A stretch of 5,366 nt of DNA, from NCBI GenBank assembly GCA_027031305.1, contig JALVRJ010000169.1:1-5366 (forward strand), written 5' to 3'. Under the pieces are notes generated by a model, which saw nothing but the letters and a program-made list of their open reading frames with translations, did no database searches and was not told where the DNA came from. The stretch's first letter is position 1. Every line of letters begins with the position of its first letter. Of the stretch, positions 1-5,366 are shown piece by piece. This DNA is from Hyphomicrobiales bacterium (GTDB lineage: Bacteria; Pseudomonadota; Alphaproteobacteria; Rhizobiales; Aestuariivirgaceae). The translations under genes were made by a program, and so were the position numbers.

Positions 1-49
1 GTAGCAGCGCGATCCCTGCAACCACACTCGCCACCAACCTGCGCCTCAT
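1..49 (-). CDS. lptE: Partial CDS, N-terminus of a signal-bearing protein, probable LptE lipoprotein
   Basis: Read on the minus strand, an ATG at 49-47 opens a frame beginning M-R-R-R-L-V-A-S-V-V-A-G-I-A-L-L and runs off the window edge. The short arginine-rich head followed by a hydrophobic run is a typical signal-peptide start; a lipobox cysteine would lie outside the window. It begins 21 bases after the leuS stop, so the two genes are probably co-transcribed. In many proteobacteria the gene after leuS encodes LptE, the outer-membrane lipoprotein that plugs LptD and helps place lipopolysaccharide on the cell surface, and holA usually follows. The LptE assignment rests on this synteny and the signal-like start, not on domain sequence. 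An AGGAG lies immediately against the ATG, which is too close for an ideal ribosome site, so the true start could be a TTG or GTG a few codons further in. Confidence 0.55.
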   Translation of the reverse strand, partial: MRRRLVASVVAGIALL

Positions 50-70
50 CTCCTGCACCCTTTGCGCGCC

Positions 71-2677
71 TCAGACGACGATATTGACGATTCTGCCCGG
101 CACCACGATAACACGCCTTACCGGCTTTCCGCCAACGGCGCGTTGCACCGCCTCCTGTTCCAGCGCCAGCTTCTCGATCTCCTCTTTCGGCGCGTCCTTC
201 GCCACCTCGATTTCGGCGCGGCGCTTGCCATTCACCTGCACCGCCATCTTCACCGTGTCCTGCTTCAGCAGCGCCGGTTCCGGTTCGGGCCAGGGGGCCT
301 GCGCCAGCAGTCCTTCATGCCCCAGCCGCTGCCAGCATTCCTCCGCCAGGTGCGGCATCATCGGCGCGAACATCCGCACCAGCAGCTCGGCGGCCTCCCT
401 GAGAGCAAAGGCCATGTCCGACGCCGGCGCATCACCGGCCTTGCGCTGCGCCTCGCCCATGGCGTTGACCAGCTCGTGGATACGGGCAATGGCGCGGTTG
501 AAGCGCAAGCCCTCGATATCCTTGGTCACCTCCGCCAGCGCCCGGTGCGCCGCCTGCCTGAGCGCCAGCGCGTCCGGACCGACTTCGGCAGAAATGTCCG
601 CCGGCGCCGCGATGCTCGCGATGTCGTCGATCATGCGCCAGACGCGCTGCACGAAGCGCGCCGCGCCCTCCACGCCCGCTTCCGTCCACTCGATATCGCG
701 CTCCGGCGGGCTGTCGGAGAGGATGAACCAGCGCGCGGTATCGGCGCCATATTTCTCGACGATGGCCTCCGGGTCGATGACGTTCTTCTTCGATTTCGAC
801 ATCTTTTCCACCGGCCCGGCGATGACCTTTTCGCCCGTCTCGCGGTGAAAAAGCCCATCCGCGCGGCGTTCCACCAGCGCCGGCTCCACCCATGCGCCCG
901 ACTCGGTCTTGTAGGTTTCGTGCACCACCATGCCTTGCGTGAACAGGGCGGCGAACGGCTCCTTCAGATGCAGATGCCCCGTGTCCTTCATGGCGCGGGC
1001 GAAGAAGCGCGAATAGAGCAGATGCAGGATGGCGTGCTCGATGCCGCCGATATACTGATCGACCGGCATCCAGTATTTCGCCTTGTCGAGATCCACCGGT
1101 TCCTCCGCCCGCGGCGAGCAGAAGCGGGCGTAATACCAGGAACTGTCGATGAAGGTGTCGAAGGTGTCCGTCTCGCGCGTCGCGTCCGCGCCGCACTGCG
1201 GGCACTTCACGTGCTTCCAGGTGGGATGGCGCTCCAGCGGATTGCCCGCCGCGTCGAAGGTGACATCTTCGGGCAGGGTCACGGGCAGGTCCTGCTTCGG
1301 CACCTTCACCACGCCGCACTCGGGGCAGTGGATGATGGGGATCGGGCAGCCCCAGTAACGCTGGCGCGAGACGCCCCAGTCGCGAAGCCTATAGTTCACC
1401 TGCCGCTCGCCGATGCCCAGTTCCTCCAGCTTGGCTATGGCTGCTTCCTTGGCCTGTTTCGGCGTCAGGCCGTTCATCCACTCGGAGTTGATCATCACCA
1501 GATCGTCGCGCTCCGAATCCGTCAGCGCCTCGTCGCCGATCTCGCACTTATCCGGTGGCGTGTCCTTCGGGCACACCACGGGGATGACCGGCAAATCATA
1601 CTTGCGCGCGAAGTCGAGATCGCGCTGATCATGCGCCGGGCAGCCGAAAATGGCGCCCTCGCCATAGGTCATGAGCACGAAATTGGCGGCATAGACCGGC
1701 AGTTTCACGTCGGGCTTGAACGGATGGACGGCGTATAGCGGCAGGCGGATGCCCTTCTTCTCCGCCTTCTCGATGGCCTCTTCGGAGGTGCCGAGCGCCG
1801 CGCACTCGCGCACGAAGGCGGCCACCTCAGGGTTTTCCTCGGCGAACTTCTTGGTGATCGGGTGATCCGGCGAAACGGCGACGAAGGAGGCGCCGAACAG
1901 CGTGTCGGGGCGGGTGGTGAACACGGGCAGCGGTTCGGGCCATTCCCTGTCCTGTTCGTCCACCAGCCGGAAGGTGAAGCGCGCGCCCTCGGAGCGGCCG
2001 ATCCAGTTGCGCTGCATCACCTTCACCTTCTCAGGCCAGTTCTCGAGTTCGTCGAGGCCCTTCAGGAGATCTTCGGCGTAATGGGTGATTTTCAGGAACC
2101 ACTGGTCAAGCTCGCGCTTTTCCACCAGGGCGCCGGAACGCCAGCCGCGGCCGTCGATGACCTGCTCGTTGGCCAGCACCGTCTGATCCACCGGGTCCCA
2201 GTTGACCAGCGATTTCTTGCGTTCCACCAGCCCGGCGTCCATGAAGTCGAGGAACATGGCCTGTTCGTGGCGATAGTATTCCGGGTCGCAGGTGGCGAAC
2301 TCGCGGCTCCAGTCGAGCGAAAACCCCAGTCGTTTCAGCTGCCCCTTCATGTGGGCGATGTTCTCGTATGTCCACGTCTTCGGATGCACGCCCTTGTCCA
2401 TCGCGGCATTCTCCGCCGGCATTCCAAAGGCGTCCCAGCCCATGGGGTGCAGCACGTTGAACCCTTGCGCGCGCTTGTAGCGGGCCAGCACGTCGCCGAG
2501 AGTGTAGTTGCGCACGTGCCCCATGTGGATGCGTCCCGAAGGATAGGGGAACATCTCCAGCACGTAGAACTTCGGCCTGTCGGAGCCTTCCTCGGCCTTT
2601 GCGATGCCGGCCTCTTCCCAGGCCCGTTGCCATTTCCGCTCCACGTCCTTGGGCGCGTAACGCTGGGGTTTGTTCAT
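71..2677 (-). CDS. leuS: Leucyl-tRNA synthetase
   Basis: Class I aminoacyl-tRNA synthetase of 868 residues, the usual bacterial LeuRS length, which attaches leucine to tRNA-Leu in the cytosol using ATP. The class I HIGH signature appears as HMGH at residues 51-54, the form typical of LeuRS, and KMSKS is at 625-629. The inserted editing domain (CP1), which hydrolyses mischarged tRNA, shows the threonine-rich TTRPDT at 254-259 and the conserved aspartate in HDQRD at D350. Two CxxC pairs (C451/C454 and C492/C495) suggest an intact zinc-binding insert. The anticodon-binding helical region follows residue 665, and the C-terminal extension ends with the characteristic PGRIVNIVV. The start at 2677 begins MNKPQRY and is preceded by GGAAGG five bases upstream. 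The frame stays open for 85 more codons upstream, but these overlap the divergent yggS gene and are not LeuRS-like. No frameshift or missing catalytic residue was seen. Confidence 0.98.
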   Translation of the reverse strand: MNKPQRYAPKDVERKWQRAWEEAGIAKAEEGSDRPKFYVLEMFPYPSGRIHMGHVRNYTLGDVLARYKRAQGFNVLHPMGWDAFGMPAENAAMDKGVHPKTWTYENIAHMKGQLKRLGFSLDWSREFATCDPEYYRHEQAMFLDFMDAGLVERKKSLVNWDPVDQTVLANEQVIDGRGWRSGALVEKRELDQWFLKITHYAEDLLKGLDELENWPEKVKVMQRNWIGRSEGARFTFRLVDEQDREWPEPLPVFTTRPDTLFGASFVAVSPDHPITKKFAEENPEVAAFVRECAALGTSEEAIEKAEKKGIRLPLYAVHPFKPDVKLPVYAANFVLMTYGEGAIFGCPAHDQRDLDFARKYDLPVIPVVCPKDTPPDKCEIGDEALTDSERDDLVMINSEWMNGLTPKQAKEAAIAKLEELGIGERQVNYRLRDWGVSRQRYWGCPIPIIHCPECGVVKVPKQDLPVTLPEDVTFDAAGNPLERHPTWKHVKCPQCGADATRETDTFDTFIDSSWYYARFCSPRAEEPVDLDKAKYWMPVDQYIGGIEHAILHLLYSRFFARAMKDTGHLHLKEPFAALFTQGMVVHETYKTESGAWVEPALVERRADGLFHRETGEKVIAGPVEKMSKSKKNVIDPEAIVEKYGADTARWFILSDSPPERDIEWTEAGVEGAARFVQRVWRMIDDIASIAAPADISAEVGPDALALRQAAHRALAEVTKDIEGLRFNRAIARIHELVNAMGEAQRKAGDAPASDMAFALREAAELLVRMFAPMMPHLAEECWQRLGHEGLLAQAPWPEPEPALLKQDTVKMAVQVNGKRRAEIEVAKDAPKEEIEKLALEQEAVQRAVGGKPVRRVIVVPGRIVNIVV

Positions 2678-2810
2678 GGCCGCCTTCCCGTCTCCTTGCC
2701 TGCCAGGCGTTTGTTGGGCATTGTCCGATTTGTTCTGGTGTGTCGCAGGGTTGAGTATCAGCAGGCACGGCCTGGCGCAAGGTGGAGCGGGGGATGCCGA
2801 GGACATGACG
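2678..2810. promoter_or_regulatory. Divergent intergenic region between leuS and yggS
   Basis: These 133 bases separate two genes transcribed away from each other, so both promoters should lie here or slightly inside the 5' ends. The middle part (about 2710-2760) is less GC-rich than the flanking genes and has several TTG-containing stretches. I could not find a -35/-10 pair with good spacing on either strand. The leuS Shine-Dalgarno (GGAAGG on the minus strand) lies at its left edge and the yggS one at its right edge. No T-box or other leucine-responsive leader structure was recognised. Confidence 0.5.
2799..2803 (+). promoter_or_regulatory. Ribosome binding site that decides the yggS start
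   Basis: GAGGA stands seven bases before the ATG at 2811 but only one base before the in-frame ATG at 2805. The normal spacing of about 5-9 bases favours 2811 as the start. The two starts differ by only two residues (Met-Thr). Confidence 0.6.
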
Positions 2811-3509
2811 ATGGACAAGGGCGAGAACACGGATGTGGTGGCGCGGCTGGAAGACGTGCGCGCGCGCATCGCCGAGGCGGCGCGTGCCGCCGGGCGCGAT
2901 CCGGGAGAGGTGAGCCTGATCGCCGTGTCCAAGACCTTTCCGGCGGCGGCGATCGCGCCGGTGCTTGCCGCCGGACAGCGGCACTTCGGCGAGAACCGGG
3001 TGCAGGAAGCGCGCGAGAAATGGCCGGCGCTGAAGGAAGCTCATCCCGATGTCACGTTGCATCTCATCGGGCCGTTGCAGACCAACAAGGTCAAATATGC
3101 GGTCAGGCTGTTCGACGTGATCCATACCGTGGACCGGCCGAAGCTGGCCGCGGCGCTGGCGCGCGAGATGGACAAGCGCGGCCGGCATCTGCCGGTGTTC
3201 GTGCAGGTGAACACCGGCGAGGAGCCGCAAAAGGCGGGCGTGTTGCCGGGCGAAGCCGACGCCTTCATCGAGCAATGCCGGGGAGAATACGGGCTGAATG
3301 TCATCGGCCTGATGTGCATTCCGCCGGTTGACGAGGAGCCGGCGCTGCATTTCGCCCTGCTGGAAAAGATCGCACGCACGCACGGGCTTGAGAAACTCTC
3401 CATGGGCATGAGTCACGATTACGAGACGGCCATTGCGTTCGGCGCCACGCACGTGCGGGTGGGCAGCGCCATTTTCGGGCCAAGGCCCACCGGGATGGCG
3501 AAATCATGA
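2811..3509 (+). CDS. yggS: YggS/PLPBP-family pyridoxal-phosphate homeostasis protein
   Basis: A protein of 232 residues, normal for this family, which has a single alanine-racemase-like TIM-barrel domain. Family members bind pyridoxal 5'-phosphate and buffer its free level in the cytosol; no catalytic activity is firmly assigned. The PLP-binding lysine is K41 in LIAVSK. Other conserved blocks are FGENRVQE (59-66), [10 protein letters not shown] (84-93), [14 protein letters not shown] (131-144), GLMCIPP (166-172), [13 protein letters not shown] (196-208) and the phosphate-binding region VRVGSAIFG (215-223). All are intact. The gene is divergent from leuS. In many bacteria yggS sits beside proC or cell-division genes; here the neighbour is leuS, an arrangement I recall from alphaproteobacteria but cannot verify. 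The chosen ATG follows GAGGA at a seven-base spacing. A longer open frame back to 2670 runs into the leuS start and is not family-like. Confidence 0.96.
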   Translation: MDKGENTDVVARLEDVRARIAEAARAAGRDPGEVSLIAVSKTFPAAAIAPVLAAGQRHFGENRVQEAREKWPALKEAHPDVTLHLIGPLQTNKVKYAVRLFDVIHTVDRPKLAAALAREMDKRGRHLPVFVQVNTGEEPQKAGVLPGEADAFIEQCRGEYGLNVIGLMCIPPVDEEPALHFALLEKIARTHGLEKLSMGMSHDYETAIAFGATHVRVGSAIFGPRPTGMAKS

Positions 3510-3660
3510 GCCGGTGGCCACGTTGCCACATATTGGGCGGTGGCTGACAGCTTCTGTTCAGTGCCAGTGTGCCATATGGTTGTGCCCGGCGGCGGTTGAG
3601 GTGTCTTGCGCGTCTCCCCGTTCGCCGTGGGCGCGGAAAAACATCGTGAGAGAGGTGCGC
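3510..3660. promoter_or_regulatory. Intergenic region between yggS and the DUF3108 gene
   Basis: These 151 bases contain a weak 5-bp hairpin just after the yggS stop (GTGGC 3514-3518 with GCCAC 3525-3529, six-base loop) that is not followed by a T-run, so it is a poor terminator. A CTGACA at 3544-3549 resembles a -35 box, but no -10 box sits 16-18 bases later. The Shine-Dalgarno AGAGG (3651-3655) belongs to the DUF3108 gene. A promoter for that gene is likely but not identified. Confidence 0.35.
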
Positions 3661-4485
3661 ATGAAGACTCTGGCGAAGACGCTGCTCGTTTCCGGCCTGC
3701 TGCTGGGCGGCATGAGCATGGCGCTTGCCCGTGTCGCCACGGCCGAGCCGATGGCGATGAAATTCAATGTTTACGTCAGCGGCCTGAAGGCCATGCGGGT
3801 GACATTCCATGGCGCGCTGGAGCGGAAGGGATATGCCGGCGTGGCGGACATGAAGCCGAAGGGGCTTGCCGGGCTGTTCGTCAAGAAGAAGCTGCACATG
3901 GAGGTGAAGGGCCGCTTCAACGACCGTCATGCCTATCCCGTGCGTTTCACCATCCGCACGAAAAAGAAAGGCAGGGAAAAGGCCGCCAGCGTCCAATGGG
4001 ACGGCAAGGGGCGAATCGTCGGCTGGGAGCGCCGCCCGCCCCTGGGCGTGGGGCAACGACAAGAGGTGCGCGCGGCGATTGCCGGTGGCGCCATTGATCC
4101 CTTGAGCATGTTGTTCGCCATCGGCGTGCGCACGGAGGCGAACCCTTGCGCGGGAAAGATGCGCCTCTTCGATGGATTGACGGTGTTCGACATCCGGATG
4201 GCCGGGGTCGGGCAGGACCGTGTGCGCAGCGGAACCTATCGTGGCCCGGCGCTGAAATGCCGGCTGGTCTATGTGCCAGTGGCGGGCATGTCGGAAAGCA
4301 AGAAGCGCAAGCGGCTGAATAACCCGCCGGTGTTCACCGTGTGGCTGGCGCGGGTGCGCAGCGCCGCGTTGGGCCCGATATGGGTGCCGGTGCAGGCAGC
4401 CGGACGGTTGAAGGGGCGGCCGTTCACGGCCAGCCTGGCGGCCGCCACCCTGAACGATGCGCCACTGGTTCCGGCCTCGCGATAA
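3661..4485 (+). CDS. Secreted DUF3108-domain protein
   Basis: A 274-residue protein with a clear N-terminal signal peptide: basic MKTLAK, then the hydrophobic LLVSGLLLGGMSMALA, with possible cleavage after A28 (ATA/EP) or A23 (ALA/RV). The mature part resembles the DUF3108 family of uncharacterised proteobacterial envelope proteins, with alternating beta-strand-like segments. It has the block around DPLSMLFAI (146-154), then NPCAGKMRLFDG (161-172), GPALKC (195-200) followed by RLVYVPVAG, and a C-terminal WVPV (241-244). It has only two cysteines, C163 and C200, which could form a disulfide in the periplasm. The protein is very basic. There is no lipobox and no second membrane segment. AGAGG five bases upstream supports the start at 3661; the frame is open further upstream but lacks a signal or ribosome site there. 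The function is unknown: I recognise the family by motif pattern, and its role in the envelope is inferred from export. Confidence 0.82.
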   Translation: MKTLAKTLLVSGLLLGGMSMALARVATAEPMAMKFNVYVSGLKAMRVTFHGALERKGYAGVADMKPKGLAGLFVKKKLHMEVKGRFNDRHAYPVRFTIRTKKKGREKAASVQWDGKGRIVGWERRPPLGVGQRQEVRAAIAGGAIDPLSMLFAIGVRTEANPCAGKMRLFDGLTVFDIRMAGVGQDRVRSGTYRGPALKCRLVYVPVAGMSESKKRKRLNNPPVFTVWLARVRSAALGPIWVPVQAAGRLKGRPFTASLAAATLNDAPLVPASR

Positions 4486-4489
4486 TCCC

Positions 4490-4501
4490 GAAAGGCCTTT
4501 C
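4490..4501. repeat. 12-bp perfect palindrome after the DUF3108 gene
   Basis: GAAAGGCCTTTC is a perfect loopless palindrome beginning four bases after the TAA stop of the DUF3108 gene. The right half runs into CTTTCTTCCC, which is pyrimidine-rich. As an RNA it would form only a weak hairpin because several central bases must be unpaired. It may be a protein-binding site, a weak terminator or chance. Confidence 0.35.
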
Positions 4502-4552
4502 TTCCCGTATCGCCTGGTCCATCGAGGGCTGATTGCCTCGAACGGGAGGGAA

Positions 4553-4591
4553 TTGACGTTCACAAGAAGAAATATCTTGACGATTCACTTG
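4553..4591 (+). repeat. Imperfect direct repeat TTGACG-(A)TTCAC, two copies
   Basis: TTGACGTTCACAAG (4553-4566) and TTGACGATTCACTTG (4577-4591) are near-copies starting 24 bases apart in the leader of the DsrE gene. Each begins with a -35-like TTGACG, yet neither has a plausible -10 box at 16-18 bases. The second copy contains GATTC (4582-4586), a GANTC sequence of the kind methylated by CcrM in alphaproteobacteria. They may be tandem binding sites for a regulator. Confidence 0.4.
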
Positions 4592-4597
4592 CGCGGG

Positions 4598-4635
4598 GAG
4601 TGGCGAAACGCCACCCTTTGCAGAGAGTGGCGAAA
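4598..4635 (+). repeat. Direct repeat GAGTGGCGAAA, two copies, the first part of a hairpin
   Basis: GAGTGGCGAAA occurs at 4598-4608 and again at 4625-4635, 27 bases apart, upstream of the DsrE gene. The first copy is extended by CGCCAC, giving a perfect 6-bp hairpin GTGGCG-AAA-CGCCAC at 4600-4614. The second continues as GCGATATTCC and cannot fold the same way. The hairpin is followed by CCTTTG rather than a T-run, so it is not a standard intrinsic terminator. Confidence 0.45.
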
Positions 4636-4689
4636 GCGATATTCCGGGTGCGAACGGTTTTTCGCGCTTGATGAAAGGGAGCAAGGATC

Positions 4690-5055
4690 ATGGCCAAGCT
4701 TGTATTCATTTCAACCTTTGGAGCGGATGACGTGGAACGTGCCTCGCTGCCGTTGGCGCTGGCCACGGCCGCACTGGCCAGCGGACACGAGGTGCACCTG
4801 TATTTCCAGGGGCCTGCGGTGGAGTTGCTGGAGAAGAACCACGACCGCGATGCGCTGCAACACGAGCCATTTCCGTCACTGGGAGAGCTGATCGAGATCT
4901 TCCGCGAGGCGGAGGGACACCTGTATGGCTGCGCGCCGTGCCTGCAATCGCGTGGCCTGAAACAGGAGGACCTGTTGGACGGCGTGCGGATCGTCGGAGG
5001 GGCGGCGATGGTTGAGCAGTGCCTGAACGCGGATAAGGTCTTCACCTATGCCTGA
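4690..5055 (+). CDS. DsrE-superfamily small sulfur/redox protein with a CxxC motif
   Basis: A 121-residue protein without signal peptide or membrane segment, so cytosolic. The pattern is that of the DsrE/TusD fold: a first strand KLVFISTFG (3-11), a helix rich in alanine and leucine, a second strand HEVHLYFQGPAVELL (33-47), then LYGCAPCLQSRGL (78-90). C81 aligns by spacing to the R-G pair with the active-site cysteine of TusD (C78 in E. coli), and C84 creates a CxxC. A C-terminal GGAAMVEQCLNADKVFTYA matches the usual end of the family and contains a third cysteine, C111. Relatives carry persulfide sulfur in tRNA thiolation or sulfur oxidation, but many stand-alone members have no known role. 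No TusC-, TusB- or Dsr-like partner is seen here, so a tRNA-thiolation role is not supported. The start follows GGGAG at an eight-base spacing. It lies 204 bases after the DUF3108 gene. Confidence 0.87.
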   Translation: MAKLVFISTFGADDVERASLPLALATAALASGHEVHLYFQGPAVELLEKNHDRDALQHEPFPSLGELIEIFREAEGHLYGCAPCLQSRGLKQEDLLDGVRIVGGAAMVEQCLNADKVFTYA

Positions 5056-5207
5056 TCCCTGTCGTCGGTGGTCGGGAACGGATCTTCCGCCCAGGCCATG
5101 ACGGCGCGCACGGGGCGTGTGTCCAATTGTCGCGCCGTGTGGCGCCCATGCCTTGACATCAAGCCGGGCAACTCGCAGATTTTGCGGGGAAGGGGACGAA
5201 AGGGCAT
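5046..5207 (-). CDS. Possible 53-codon small ORF, unrecognised
   Basis: A minus-strand frame runs from ATG at 5207 to TAG at 5048-5046, overlapping the end of the DsrE gene tail-to-tail by 10 bases. The predicted product begins MPFRPLPRKI and ends in the acidic TTDDRDQA. By hand count about 40 of 53 third codon positions are G or C, with first and second positions lower, as in real genes of this window. Against it, the ATG is preceded by a pyrimidine-rich stretch with no Shine-Dalgarno, and an internal ATG at 5159 lacks one too. I recognise no family. It could be a genuine small protein, a decayed gene end, or chance in GC-rich DNA. Confidence 0.22.
   Translation of the reverse strand: MPFRPLPRKICELPGLMSRHGRHTARQLDTRPVRAVMAWAEDPFPTTDDRDQA
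5153..5181 (+). promoter_or_regulatory. Possible sigma-70-type promoter
   Basis: TTGACA (5153-5158) is a perfect -35 consensus. At 17 bases spacing stands CAGATT (5176-5181), which matches TATAAT in only three of six places but keeps the important second A and last T. Transcription would start near 5188 and read rightwards through the inverted repeat. The -10 box is poor and no gene immediately downstream confirms it. Confidence 0.25.
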
Positions 5208-5220
5208 GGAGAGGGGAAAA

Positions 5221-5236
5221 TTAGTCTCAAATTAAC
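5221..5236 (+). promoter_or_regulatory. CtrA-like half-site pair
   Basis: TTAG, seven bases, then TTAAC. This differs by one base from the TTAA-N7-TTAA binding sequence of CtrA, the alphaproteobacterial cell-cycle response regulator. The enclosing AATTA elements are repeated with an 11-base offset, one helical turn. Similar one-mismatch matches occur by chance in AT-rich stretches, so this is suggestive only. Confidence 0.25.
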
Positions 5237-5281
5237 CACCATGGGTTTTGATGGTCGGTGACCGATGTTGCCCAATGGTGG
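5236..5281. repeat. Bulged inverted repeat with nested palindrome, terminator-like
   Basis: CCACCATGGG (5236-5245) pairs with CCCAATGGTGG (5271-5281), giving ten base pairs with a single bulged A at 5274. The 25-base loop contains a second palindrome, TCGGT-G-ACCGA (5255-5265). The right side is followed by CCTTATTTGTG, and on the other strand the left side is followed by TTAATTTGAG, so both directions have a T-rich, though interrupted, tail. It could be a bidirectional transcription terminator, the end of a small RNA, or an operator. The loop is longer than in most intrinsic terminators, though the inner stem would shorten it. Confidence 0.5.
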
Positions 5282-5290
5282 CCTTATTTG

Positions 5291-5299
5291 TGTGGATCA
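5291..5299 (-). promoter_or_regulatory. Single DnaA-box-like nonamer TGATCCACA
   Basis: The minus strand reads TGATCCACA, one base different from the consensus DnaA box TTATCCACA and, from memory, the same as the G-box variant described at the Caulobacter replication origin. No second good box was found in the final 311 bases, so this does not define an origin. Confidence 0.25.
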
Positions 5300-5366
5300 T
5301 CACGACCAACCCACGTGTTGACGAGGGGCGTTCGAGAGGGTTCCACAAGGCTTGCGTTGTCCGCGA

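Larger units (their letters stand above)
5056..5366. other. 311-base structured region without a convincing gene
   Basis: After the DsrE stop there is no strong coding frame. From left to right I see a 5-bp hairpin GCGCC-GTGT-GGCGC (5132-5145), a perfect TTGACA at 5153-5158, a purine-rich tract 5184-5220, an AT-rich stretch 5217-5235, a large bulged inverted repeat at 5236-5281, a T-rich segment 5284-5292, and TGTGGATCA at 5291-5299. A plus-strand frame from ATG 5251 stays open to the window end (38 codons), but it starts inside the inverted repeat without a ribosome site. The region probably contains control elements for a gene beyond the window. Confidence 0.5.

Noticed and set aside
62..1738. 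A 558-codon open frame on the plus strand opposite leuS
   Set aside because: It is antisense to an intact leuS, is extremely rich in arginine and histidine, and shows no recognisable domain; it is a mirror frame of GC-rich coding DNA.
2678..2932. An 85-residue N-terminal extension of LeuRS
   Set aside because: LeuRS homologues begin near MNKPQRY; the extension overlaps yggS on the other strand and is of low complexity, while a good ribosome site precedes 2677.
2106..3452. Long minus-strand open frame spanning leuS and yggS
   Set aside because: It crosses two well-supported genes, is out of frame with leuS in their overlap, and contains no recognised motif.
4490..4501. The GAAAGGCCTTTC palindrome as an intrinsic terminator
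   Set aside because: It has no loop and no uninterrupted T-run, so the RNA hairpin would be short and weak; it is kept only as a palindrome.
4609..4622. Possible sigma-54 promoter around CCACCCTTTGCA upstream of the DsrE gene
   Set aside because: The required GG at -24, ten bases before the GC of the -12 element, is absent.
5206..5235. Nine-codon leader peptide MERGKLVSN followed by the inverted repeat, as an attenuator
   Set aside because: There is no run of regulatory codons and no alternative pairing between the coding part and the stem that I can see.
5251..5366. Open plus-strand frame from ATG 5251 to the window end as the start of a gene
   Set aside because: It begins inside the inverted repeat, has no ribosome site, and its 38 codons resemble no family; the window is too short to judge it.
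5056..5366. A complete chromosomal replication origin
   Set aside because: Only one DnaA-like nonamer and one imperfect CtrA-like site are present, without a cluster of boxes; this is insufficient for an origin call.

Overview
The window (5366 bases) looks like a piece of a GC-rich alphaproteobacterial chromosome. The evidence is the strong G/C preference at third codon positions, the leuS-lptE order and the presence of a DUF3108 gene; the species cannot be named from this sequence. Nothing resembling a mobile element, integrase, tRNA, rRNA or CRISPR array is visible. Most of the window is conserved housekeeping sequence.

Layout: the left half is a minus-strand gene for leucyl-tRNA synthetase (leuS, 71-2677). 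It is followed 21 bases downstream on the same strand by the first 16 codons of a signal-bearing protein cut by the window edge (49-1), probably the LPS-assembly lipoprotein lptE, which commonly follows leuS. A 133-base divergent intergenic region separates leuS from a plus-strand YggS/PLPBP-family pyridoxal-phosphate homeostasis protein (2811-3509). Next on the plus strand are a secreted DUF3108 protein (3661-4485) and a small DsrE-superfamily protein with a Cys-x-x-Cys motif (4690-5055). These three plus-strand genes are separated by 151 and 204 bases and each has its own Shine-Dalgarno sequence, so they are not a tightly coupled operon.

The last 311 bases (5056-5366) contain no convincing gene but are the most structured non-coding part. 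They hold a perfect TTGACA box, a tract containing a CtrA-like pair of half-sites (TTAG-N7-TTAA), a large bulged inverted repeat with a nested palindrome and T-rich flanks on both sides, and a TGATCCACA DnaA-type nonamer. A 53-codon minus-strand frame also ends inside the end of the DsrE gene. The parts could be a small RNA with its terminator, or a control region for a gene beyond the window; both are hypotheses. The leader of the DsrE gene carries two pairs of short direct repeats and a 6-bp hairpin.

Functionally, leuS charges tRNA-Leu, YggS buffers pyridoxal phosphate, the DUF3108 protein acts in the periplasm or envelope, and the DsrE protein is a probable small cytosolic sulfur or redox protein. 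I see no sign that these genes form a dedicated new system. The novelty, if any, lies in the non-coding stretches.
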